This document shows positions 1-7,372 of a stretch of 57,714 bases of DNA, in pieces. A program made the translations under genes and the position numbers. The notes below the pieces were generated by a model that saw only the letters and a list, made by a program, of their open reading frames with translations, did not search any database and was not told where the DNA came from. The first letter of the stretch is position 1. Each line of letters begins with the position of its first letter. Source of the DNA: Methylophaga sp. (GTDB lineage: Bacteria > Pseudomonadota > Gammaproteobacteria > Nitrosococcales > Methylophagaceae); contig NZ_JAUSCC010000039.1 in NCBI RefSeq assembly GCF_030651745.1, positions 1 to 57,714 of the forward strand. The letters are read 5' to 3'.

Positions 1-78
1 ATGAAACAAACACCAGTTAATAATTGATAGTGTGTTCGATTCTAACATTTTCCCCTGCGGATCCACGAACAGCCGCGT

Positions 79-84
79 TATAAT
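79..84 (+). promoter_or_regulatory. Possible -10 element upstream of argH
   Basis: A perfect TATAAT lies 37 bases before the argH ATG. No convincing -35 hexamer is present at the usual 16-18 base spacing, so this is only a candidate. The first 120 bases hold no gene that I can support. Confidence 0.3.
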
Positions 85-120
85 GCCGTCTTTTTCTGCC
101 AGCAATCACAGGCCCGTGCC

Positions 121-1503
121 ATGACCGCATCCGATAAAAAGCTCTCTTCTGCCCGTCTTACCCAACCAACCAATAAGTTTGTTGAGGAATTCACTGCTTC
201 TGTCACATTTGATAAACGCGTGTATCGGCAGGATATTCAGGGTTCTATCGCCCATGCCACCATGCTGTGCAAAGTTGACGTGCTAACGGCAAAAGAACGT
301 GATCAAATCATCACCGGTTTACAGCAGATTGAGAGCGAAATCGATAACGATCAGTTTGAATGGTCGATTGCACAGGAAGATGTGCATATGAATATCGAAT
401 CCAGACTGATTAAACTGATTGGTGAAGTCGGTAAAAAACTGCATACAGGTCGCTCTCGCAATGATCAGGTGGCAACCGATGTACGTTTGTATCTGCGCGA
501 TATGATTGTGCCGATCCGTAGCGAATTACAACGCCTGCGTTCCACTCTGCTGGATGTTGCCGAACGTGAATTCGATACCATCATGCCTGGCTTTACTCAT
601 CTGCAAACGGCGCAGCCTGTGACCTTTGGCCACCATATGCTGGCCTGGTTTGAAATGCTGACCCGTGATCTGGAACGTCTGGATGATTGCACTAAACGGG
701 TCAACAGTCTGCCATTGGGTGCAGCAGCACTGGCCGGTACAACCTTTCCGATTGATCGTGAATACACGGCTGAACTGCTTGGCTTTGAACGTATTTGCCG
801 CAACTCACTGGATGCCGTCAGTGATCGCGATTTTGCCATTGAATTTAATAGCTTCGCATCATTACTGATGATGCATTTATCGCGCTTTTCTGAAGAACTG
901 ATCATCTGGTCTTCCGCCCAGTTTGATTTTGTTGATCTGGGTGATGCGTTCTGTACTGGCTCATCCATCATGCCGCAAAAGAAAAATCCCGATGTACCTG
1001 AATTAGTTCGGGGTAAAACCAGCCGGGTTTATGGCAATCTGTTTAATCTGCTGACGTTGATGAAAAACCAGCCTTTGGCATACAACAAAGATAACCAGGA
1101 AGACAAAGAACCGTTGTTCGACACCATTGATACCTTGCTCGGTTCATTACGGGTTTATGCCGATATGCTGGCTGTGATCACCGTCAAAAAAGACAATATG
1201 CGTCTGGCTGCGCTGAAAGGTTATGCCACTGCCACCGATCTGGCAGATTATCTGGTGCGTAAAGGCGTGGCTTTCCGTGATGCACATGAAGTAGTGGGAT
1301 TGTCGGTGGCGTATGCGATTAAACATAAAAAAGACCTGTCAGAACTGACGCTGCAGGAGTTACAGCAATTCAGCGATCAGATTGGTGAAGACGTGTTTGC
1401 GGTATTAACGCTTGAGGGCTCTGTAGCAGCTCGCAATCATCTCGGTGGAACGGCTCCTGAGCAGGTTAAAAAAGCTATTCAAATCGCACGCAATGAACTG
1501 TAA
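121..1503 (+). CDS. argH: Argininosuccinate lyase
   Basis: This 460-residue enzyme splits argininosuccinate into arginine and fumarate, the last step of arginine synthesis in the cytoplasm. The length is normal for the family. The fumarase/aspartase superfamily signature [12 protein letters not shown] starts near residue 280, and [12 protein letters not shown] near residues 110-121 is the typical ArgH substrate loop. The [13 protein letters not shown] segment near residue 160 carries the conserved catalytic His region. The ATG at 121 follows an AGG-containing stretch at a suitable distance. The gene stands alone; the next gene starts about 85 bases later after a small hairpin. Identification is secure. 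Confidence 0.97.
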   Translation: MTASDKKLSSARLTQPTNKFVEEFTASVTFDKRVYRQDIQGSIAHATMLCKVDVLTAKERDQIITGLQQIESEIDNDQFEWSIAQEDVHMNIESRLIKLIGEVGKKLHTGRSRNDQVATDVRLYLRDMIVPIRSELQRLRSTLLDVAEREFDTIMPGFTHLQTAQPVTFGHHMLAWFEMLTRDLERLDDCTKRVNSLPLGAAALAGTTFPIDREYTAELLGFERICRNSLDAVSDRDFAIEFNSFASLLMMHLSRFSEELIIWSSAQFDFVDLGDAFCTGSSIMPQKKNPDVPELVRGKTSRVYGNLFNLLTLMKNQPLAYNKDNQEDKEPLFDTIDTLLGSLRVYADMLAVITVKKDNMRLAALKGYATATDLADYLVRKGVAFRDAHEVVGLSVAYAIKHKKDLSELTLQELQQFSDQIGEDVFAVLTLEGSVAARNHLGGTAPEQVKKAIQIARNEL

Positions 1504-1519
1504 TCAGGCTTGAGCCTGA
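1504..1519 (+). terminator. Small hairpin after argH
   Basis: TCAGGC and GCCTGA pair across a TTGA loop directly after the argH stop. The following bases are not T-rich, so it is at best a weak terminator. Confidence 0.3.
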
Positions 1520-1586
1520 ACAGTCTTAAAGCCTTACGCGAAAGTGTATTAATGATCGTTATTTTGCATTTTTACGGTAGGGCCTG

Positions 1587-2870
1587 TTGATCCAAATGGC
1601 CTCATTAAAATCCTTTATATTGGCGCTGATTGAATTAGCGAAACGCTGGCCATGGCTGATTGCTTCAGTGGGTTTTGCATCAGGTGTTGCCAGCTATTTT
1701 TTAGTCGAACGTAAAGAATCTTTGGCACAGGTCATTGCCATCGTCATGTTGGTGAGCTGGGTGTTTCTGGTATTGGAAAACTGGCTACGTGAAAGTTTCA
1801 AAAAGCGCTTCGGCCTCAATATACCGCCAGCTTTAATGCATTACCTGACGCAGTTAGTCCATCAGGAAAGCCTGTTTTTTGCCTTACCGTTTTTTATTGC
1901 CGTCACCACCTGGAATCACACTCAGGCCGGGTTTACCGGATTACTGATTTTATGTGCGTTGATATCGGTTATTGATCCGCTGTATTACAAACAGCTGGCC
2001 CCGCGCCGTTCACTGTTTGTTATCTTTCATTCTCTGGCATTATTTGCCGTGCTATTGGTGGCGTTACCGATATTGTTACAGCTGACAACCGGTCAAAGTC
2101 TGGCTTGGGCATTGATTATTTCACTGCTGTTCAGCCTGCCAAGTTTAGTAAAATTTGTTGCCAATGGTCGCTGGTGGCGTCGGCCTTTAATGGGTTTAAT
2201 GTTGGCCGCTTTAGCCGCTGGCTTATGGCAAGTACCAAGCCTGGTGCCTCCGGCAGCTTTGCGATTAACCGAATTTAATCTGGTACAACAGGTTGATCGT
2301 CAGCAACGTACCCACAGCATTCACATTGATCGCCTTGATGTTGCAAGCCTGAAACGTGACGGCATATATGCCTGGACAGCTATCCGCGCGCCGCGCGGCT
2401 TACAGGAAAAAATCCATCACATCTGGATGCACAACGGCAAGCAAGTCGATCGGATCACTTTGAATATAGAAGGTGGCAGTGAACAAGGCTATCGGGCCTG
2501 GACCCAAAAATTGAATTTTCCCAAAGATCCGATAGGTAAATGGCAGGTCAAAGTGGTGACGGATTCCGGACAACTAATCGGTATCAAGCGTTTTACCGTG
2601 GAAGCCAGCGTCGAAGAGCAGGAAAGTCTGTTTGACCGCCTTACAACACCGTTCCTGCAGGAATCACCCGAAGAGCAAGAAAACACGGAAGAACCTGATG
2701 AAACCTTGGAGCTAGAAAATACTGATGAACAAGAAAGCCTCTACGAGCGTTTAGTGCCATCGTTTATTCAGGAGATAACCGGAAGTCAGGACAACGCAGA
2801 ACAATCGGAAACTCCTGAAGATCAGGAGAGTACTGAAATACAGGAAAACGCTGAACCATCTGAATCATAA
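1587..2870 (+). CDS. DUF5924/DUF2914 membrane protein with acidic tail
   Basis: A protein of up to 427 residues with about six to seven membrane helices in residues 20-220, followed by a soluble DUF2914-like domain (about 225-335) that shows the family pattern W-x-A-I-R-A-P and GxWxVxVxTxxGQxIG. The role of the family is unknown. The last 85 residues are a low-complexity Glu/Gln/Ser tail with two related units (EEQESLFDRL near 340, DEQESLYERL near 385), each followed by a hydrophobic stretch and more acid residues. The start is uncertain: TTG at 1587 has a GGTAGGG stretch four bases upstream, and ATG at 1596 is the alternative. The same acidic coding pattern continues for 16 codons past the stop (see findings). 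Confidence 0.8.
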   Translation: MIQMASLKSFILALIELAKRWPWLIASVGFASGVASYFLVERKESLAQVIAIVMLVSWVFLVLENWLRESFKKRFGLNIPPALMHYLTQLVHQESLFFALPFFIAVTTWNHTQAGFTGLLILCALISVIDPLYYKQLAPRRSLFVIFHSLALFAVLLVALPILLQLTTGQSLAWALIISLLFSLPSLVKFVANGRWWRRPLMGLMLAALAAGLWQVPSLVPPAALRLTEFNLVQQVDRQQRTHSIHIDRLDVASLKRDGIYAWTAIRAPRGLQEKIHHIWMHNGKQVDRITLNIEGGSEQGYRAWTQKLNFPKDPIGKWQVKVVTDSGQLIGIKRFTVEASVEEQESLFDRLTTPFLQESPEEQENTEEPDETLELENTDEQESLYERLVPSFIQEITGSQDNAEQSETPEDQESTEIQENAEPSES

Positions 2871-2917
2871 GAAGATCAAGAAAATGATCAAGAGCAGGAA
2901 ACCACCGAAGATCAGAA

Positions 2918-3133
2918 TTAATCTTTACGATTAACGCCGATAAATGACGCGATGGTTAAAAACATCATCCATACCAGATAACTTGGCAACCAGACCGACC
3001 ACCAGCCTTCCTCTAACGGCGAGGATGAAACTGGGTCAATATGCAAATAGGCATACAGATTCAAAGCCAGATTAATCAGCAACCCAATAATCGCTGTAAT
3101 ACTTAAGATCGTATCCAGTCTAAATTTTTTCAT
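2918..3133 (-). CDS. Small two-helix membrane protein in PepSY operon
   Basis: This 71-residue protein starts MKKFRLDTIL and has two hydrophobic helices (about residues 9-29 and 46-65). I do not recognise the family by name. I chose ATG at 3133 because GGGGGAGA sits just before it; an in-frame start six codons upstream has no such site. It is the last of four same-strand genes (DUF3649, PepSY, DUF3325, this one) and lies 27 bases after the DUF3325 gene. That position suggests an accessory role in the same inner-membrane iron-reduction complex, by context only. Confidence 0.7.
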   Translation of the reverse strand: MKKFRLDTILSITAIIGLLINLALNLYAYLHIDPVSSSPLEEGWWSVWLPSYLVWMMFLTIASFIGVNRKD

Positions 3134-3160
3134 CGTATCTCCCCCGACCATACAATGAGC

Positions 3161-3511
3161 TCAGATTAGCCACAAAACGATACAGCTGGATAAGCCGATA
3201 AACGCCAGAACTAACGCTTTCGCCGCTGCAAAGCGCGGCCAATATGCCAATAAACTGACCAGGATCACGGCGGCCACTGATAACAATCCCAGCCAGACCA
3301 CAATGCCTACCACAATGCCCCACACACTGATCACCGGCCATAAGGAAAATATCAGCACGGCGATTGAGACCAACCGCAACAAACGGTTGTCACCGTAAGA
3401 TAATTTAGCCGCATTGAGTTGCGAATAATGCCGTGGCATCGCCAGACTCAGTCCGGTCATACCGGCATAACACAATGCGGTTCCAAGCAGCATCATCAGC
3501 AACATCTGCAT
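3161..3511 (-). CDS. DUF3325 inner-membrane protein
   Basis: A 116-residue very hydrophobic protein with about four membrane helices and little else. It resembles the DUF3325 family, which is typically found next to PepSY-associated proteins in iron-uptake operons. Its ATG overlaps the PepSY stop as TAATG, which indicates translational coupling. In Pseudomonas a comparable set (FpvG and small membrane partners) reduces iron released from pyoverdine; a similar role here is an inference from the gene order. Confidence 0.75.
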   Translation of the reverse strand: MQMLLMMLLGTALCYAGMTGLSLAMPRHYSQLNAAKLSYGDNRLLRLVSIAVLIFSLWPVISVWGIVVGIVVWLGLLSVAAVILVSLLAYWPRFAAAKALVLAFIGLSSCIVLWLI

Positions 3512-5157
3512 TACGCTGCCTCCGATTTTGGCTTATAAATTCTGGAAGCTTCAATTACGGTTTTTTGTTGTTTGCGTTTGAGTATTTTGACGGTGAAAAT
3601 ACCCAACACGCCGAACAGCAGAACCGTTAATTCAAAGGCAACATTCACCCAATCCCCCTGCATGAGATAGACGATTAAATGCTGACCCGTTGTCAGCCAG
3701 TTCATCACTGGCAGCAATAAACATAAAACGACAAAAGCGACTAATTGCTCTATCCAGGCACGGGATGCAGGTCTTAACGCAGCATGCAGCAAACTACCCA
3801 GCCAGATAAAAAAGAACAGTTTGATTTCCCAGCCAGCTCGGCCAGTGACCTCTAAAGGCAACAGTCGATTCACCCAGAAAAAAGCCACACAAGCCACCAT
3901 CAAGCCACTGATGGCACTGATATTGAGCACTTCAATAACACGGTAAACTTTTGGTGTCTGCGCACCAAATTCATTCAGAGATCTTTGGCGACGTTTCACC
4001 ATAAAGAGAATGGCACCGGTAGCCATCATCACAGTACCGGCCATACCGAGAATGAAATAGAGCCAACGCACGGTATAACCACCAAAATTGGCAAAATGTA
4101 AGGTCCGCATAATGCGCTGGGCGGCAAAGGCATTACTTTTATCAAACATATCCGGCGCTTCGATATGCAGCAATTCACCAGTAACAGCATCCAGAATGAC
4201 CTGCCCCTGGCTTAAAAATAATAATCGTCCGGCATTTTTTTCCGCTTCAAACACGCCGAATATTTTGGCTACCGCACTACTGTCGCCTGGATGTTCCACA
4301 CTGATGAAACCAGCCGGCTTTTCCAGGTGGGCTTCAGCTTTTTCGAATAATTCTGTTAATGGATATACATCAGCTTCAATTCCGGTTTCAGGACGATGTT
4401 CAGGCTGATTAAACACCTCAGCAAAGAACGTTCGTGGGCTATCGTAATTGGCCATGACTCCAGCAGGCATATATATAGATACAAAAATGATCAGTCCGGT
4501 GTAGGCAATCATTAATTGAAATGGCAGCGATAAAACGGATGATGCATTATGCGCATCCAGCCAACTACGCTGGCCTTTGCCGGAGCGGAAAGTAAAGAAG
4601 TCCTTAAAAATACGTTTATGAATGATGATGCCGCTGACCAATGCCACCAGCATGATCATGGTAAAGAATCCCACCATCCAGATCCCGGCCATACCGGCAT
4701 GAAACTCAAAATGCATATGCACGAAGTGATGGCCGCCCTCGGTTTCACGCTCCTGCTGTGGTGTTAATAATTCACCGGTGACCGGATGTAACCGAACTTG
4801 CTGGAATTCATCGTATTCATCTTCCCAGGAAAGACCAATAGCCGGGTCAGCTTCACTGGGTAGGCGTATCCTCCAGAGATGGCTTTGCGGGGCAATATCT
4901 CGCAGATAGGCTTCACCTTTGCTGACCAACTCCAGACGTTGCTGCTGAGTACTGGCCTGTGGATCAAATTCACCAACCTGAACTCTTTCAGGATTCATCC
5001 AGCGAGTGATGGCATCATCAAATACGCAAATGGTGCCTGTCAGAAAAATGGCAAATAAAACCCAGCTGGCAACCAATCCACCCCAGGTATGCAGCCAGGC
5101 CATAGCCTGACGAAAACCTCCCAGTTCTTCAGTACTGGTTTGTGATACTTGAGTCAT
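3511..5157 (-). CDS. PepSY-associated membrane protein (putative ferric-siderophore reductase)
   Basis: A 548-residue inner-membrane protein of the PepSY_TM/PiuB type. A first helix pair-like segment starts near residue 20 (the WLHTWGGLVASWVLF region), followed by a long periplasmic part with the PepSY-like GDSSAVAKIFGVFE stretch, and by helices at about 135-160, 190-220, 340-370 and several more to the C-terminus. His residues in the helices (HTWGG, HMHFEFHAGMAG, HNASS, LHFANFGG) fit haem binding as in FpvG-type reductases. ATG 5157 makes a 4-base ATGA overlap with the upstream DUF3649 gene, so I prefer it to a GTG nine bases earlier. The family is known to act in iron release from siderophores; the substrate is not predictable. 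Confidence 0.85.
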   Translation of the reverse strand: MTQVSQTSTEELGGFRQAMAWLHTWGGLVASWVLFAIFLTGTICVFDDAITRWMNPERVQVGEFDPQASTQQQRLELVSKGEAYLRDIAPQSHLWRIRLPSEADPAIGLSWEDEYDEFQQVRLHPVTGELLTPQQERETEGGHHFVHMHFEFHAGMAGIWMVGFFTMIMLVALVSGIIIHKRIFKDFFTFRSGKGQRSWLDAHNASSVLSLPFQLMIAYTGLIIFVSIYMPAGVMANYDSPRTFFAEVFNQPEHRPETGIEADVYPLTELFEKAEAHLEKPAGFISVEHPGDSSAVAKIFGVFEAEKNAGRLLFLSQGQVILDAVTGELLHIEAPDMFDKSNAFAAQRIMRTLHFANFGGYTVRWLYFILGMAGTVMMATGAILFMVKRRQRSLNEFGAQTPKVYRVIEVLNISAISGLMVACVAFFWVNRLLPLEVTGRAGWEIKLFFFIWLGSLLHAALRPASRAWIEQLVAFVVLCLLLPVMNWLTTGQHLIVYLMQGDWVNVAFELTVLLFGVLGIFTVKILKRKQQKTVIEASRIYKPKSEAA

Positions 5158-5450
5158 CGCAGCCACTCCGTCAACAGTAAGCCGGATCCACCAATAATCA
5201 GTGTCCCCAATAGCAATCCGCCCCAGGCACGCTTGGCATTTTTAACGGCAAATACCCAGATAATCACAGCGGTGTATACAGCAAAGCTCAATAGTGCACT
5301 GGTGATAACCGCGTCAGCACGAGATAAGGGCAGAACAGCGGCAATTAAAATCATCACTGCAGAAGTCAGCAAGTAGCCACCAAAGGTAGCGGCCAGCACC
5401 AGCGACACTATTCGGCCAGGGTAAGACAAGGTCATATTGGGGTATTCCAT
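5154..5450 (-). CDS. DUF3649 inner-membrane protein
   Basis: About 98 residues with three hydrophobic helices (RIVSLVLAATFGGYLLTSAVMIL, the ITSALLSFAVYTAVIIWVF region, and WGGLLLGTLIIGGSGLLL), matching the DUF3649 pattern GGY...LP.sRA.AV.TA.LLSF. The open frame extends upstream to 5606, but that part is hydrophilic and unlike the family. ATG 5450 gives the usual length, and ATG 5435 is also possible. It is the first gene of the PepSY operon and overlaps the next gene by ATGA. Confidence 0.7.
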   Translation of the reverse strand: MEYPNMTLSYPGRIVSLVLAATFGGYLLTSAVMILIAAVLPLSRADAVITSALLSFAVYTAVIIWVFAVKNAKRAWGGLLLGTLIIGGSGLLLTEWLR

Positions 5451-5575
5451 ACAAATGTTTTTATCGCGAGCAAAATCTTCATTGATCGATAGCTTTACGG
5501 CACCAGCGACAGTGCAGCCGGCCAGAAAATCTTTATCTTTCATTGGGTGATACAAGAGGCATGAGAACACCTCAC

Positions 5576-5601
5576 TAATGCGATAGATTATCGTTTGCAT
5601 T
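5576..5601 (-). promoter_or_regulatory. Candidate Fur-type operator of the PepSY operon
   Basis: CGATA and TATCG form an inverted repeat around GAT (5581-5593), flanked by AATGC and GCATT. This dyad resembles Fur boxes and lies about 130 bases before the DUF3649 start. The match to the Fur consensus is partial. Confidence 0.4.
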
Positions 5602-5825
5602 CGCAATTAACAAGTCTCTATATTCTTCCGGTTAAGGATTAACCGTTAAATCACTTGGTTTTATAAAAGCTTTTTCAGAATGTGATAACGCCGAAAGCCA
5701 TGCCATCGACAAGAATTAGTGCGCCAGCCGACAAGAAGAAATGCTATTCCACAGAACATAATAGCTACACGTGCCGCACTGCCGTGGCACCTCCGACATC
5801 TAGTAGTTATCCGAGGGGAATCATT

Positions 5826-7292
5826 ATGACAGAGCATATTTGCACACCAGGTTGTACACACGGCATCACAGCAGAAAATAAAAAAGACGTTGTTGAAGAG
5901 TTTGATACGGCAAGACGATCTTTTATTCGTAACGCTTTTGTTGGCGGTGGAGCCGCCTCATTAGGCGCCATGGGCGTGACCATGTCACCTATGAGTTTCG
6001 CTGCAGCTGGCGCCACTGGCACTGTTGATCCTGACGCGCCAGGTCCAATGCACTATTACATCCCCGCCACACCGGAAACCGTTATGTGGGGTTACTTCAG
6101 CAAAATCGCCAAACCTACCATTGAAATTGAGTCTGGCGACTTTGTCACCATGGAAACCCTCACTCATCACGCCAATGATGATGCCGAACGCATGGTGAAA
6201 GGTGACCCCGGTGCGGAAAGCATTTTTTATTGGGATGCCAAACGCAAAGGTGTCGACCGGCGTGGTGCCGGTCCAATGGATGCCAAGATTGGAGCTGGTG
6301 GTGGTGCCGGAGTACATATCTGTACTGGACCGGTACGCATCAAAGGTGCTCAACCGGGCGATATTCTTGAAGTACGTATTGCCGATGTGACACCCAGACC
6401 CAGTGGCAACCCGAATTACAAAGGTAAAACCTTTGGTAGTAATGCCGCCGCCTGGTGGGGTTTTCACTATGGAGATATGCTGACCGAACCGAAACAGCGT
6501 GAAGTCGTCACCATCTATGAAGTCGACGCCACCGGTGAACGTAACTGGGCCAAAGCCATTTATAACTATCGCTGGACACCACAAACCGATCCATTCGGCG
6601 TAGTACATCCCACTATCGACTATCCCGGTGTACCGGTGGATCACAGCACCATCACCAAAAAAGAAAATATCCTGCGCGATATTCGCATTCCGATCCGGCC
6701 ACACTTTGGCACCATTGGTGTCGCACCGGCCGAAGCCGATATGGTGAACTCGATCCCGCCCAACTATACCGGTGGCAATATTGATAACTGGCGGATTGGC
6801 AAGGGAGCAAAGATTTACTTCCCTGTCGCTGTTGATGGCGGCATGTTCTCGGTTGGCGATCCGCACGCCTCCCAAGGCGATTCAGAATTGTGTGGCACTG
6901 CTATTGAGTGTTCATTAACCGGCACTTTCCAGTTCATCCTGCACAAAAAAGCCGATTTACCGGGAACGCCACTGGCGGAGCTGAATTATCCATTGCTGGA
7001 AACGCAGGATGACTGGGTTTTACATGGATTCAGTTATGCCAATTATCTGGCCGAGCTGGGCCCTAATGCGCAAGACGATATCTACAGCAAATCTTCGGTT
7101 GATCAGGCTATGCGCGATGCCTATCGTAAGATGCGTCACTTCTTGATGACCACTCAAGCTTTGGATGAAGACGAAGCCATGTCGCTGATGTCAGTGGCGG
7201 TCGACTTTGGCATTACGCAGGTTGTGGATGGCAACTGGGGCGTGCATGCGATCCTGAAAAAATCCATGTTCCCGGCGCGAGGTAAGGGTTGA
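5826..7292 (+). CDS. Tat-exported acetamidase/formamidase family protein
   Basis: This 488-residue member of the FmdA/AmdA family would hydrolyse formamide or another short amide to ammonia and the acid. The ATG at 5826 follows GAGGGG. The N-terminus has a Cys/His-containing leader (HICTPGCTHG, residues 4-13), then ARRSFIRN and a hydrophobic stretch ending near AAAGATG, which is a twin-arginine signal with an unusually long n-region. The enzyme domain runs from about 75 to the end, with conserved GVHICTGPV, PGDxLEV, FGSNAAAWWGF, PIRPHFGTIGVAP, GGNIDNW and GDPHASQGDSELCGTAIE. Export implies action in the periplasm. The adjacent downstream gene carries a roughly 60 percent identical copy of the enzyme domain. 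Substrate specificity cannot be read from sequence. Confidence 0.85.
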   Translation: MTEHICTPGCTHGITAENKKDVVEEFDTARRSFIRNAFVGGGAASLGAMGVTMSPMSFAAAGATGTVDPDAPGPMHYYIPATPETVMWGYFSKIAKPTIEIESGDFVTMETLTHHANDDAERMVKGDPGAESIFYWDAKRKGVDRRGAGPMDAKIGAGGGAGVHICTGPVRIKGAQPGDILEVRIADVTPRPSGNPNYKGKTFGSNAAAWWGFHYGDMLTEPKQREVVTIYEVDATGERNWAKAIYNYRWTPQTDPFGVVHPTIDYPGVPVDHSTITKKENILRDIRIPIRPHFGTIGVAPAEADMVNSIPPNYTGGNIDNWRIGKGAKIYFPVAVDGGMFSVGDPHASQGDSELCGTAIECSLTGTFQFILHKKADLPGTPLAELNYPLLETQDDWVLHGFSYANYLAELGPNAQDDIYSKSSVDQAMRDAYRKMRHFLMTTQALDEDEAMSLMSVAVDFGITQVVDGNWGVHAILKKSMFPARGKG

Positions 7293-7318
7293 GGGTTGAG
7301 GGTTGAGGGTTGAGGGTT
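7286..7318 (+). repeat. GGGTTGA heptamer tandem repeat
   Basis: Four perfect GGGTTGA units plus GGGTT. The TGA of the first unit is the stop codon of the upstream amidase gene. The array occupies the start of the 80-base gap before the AraC-amidase gene. Confidence 0.9.
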
Positions 7319-7372
7319 CTGGCATAACACTTGCGAAAAGAAGTTTCAGTATTCAAGGAATAAGACACCATC

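Noticed and set aside
5985..6875. Long open frame on the opposite strand of the exported amidase gene
   Set aside because: It has no ribosome site or recognisable domain. A similar shadow lies opposite the second amidase domain (8624-9217), which points to codon composition of the family rather than a gene.
7286..7318. Phase variation of the amidase gene by the heptamer array
   Set aside because: The stop codon is in the first unit, so gain or loss of later units cannot change the reading frame of that protein; only an effect on the downstream leader remains possible.
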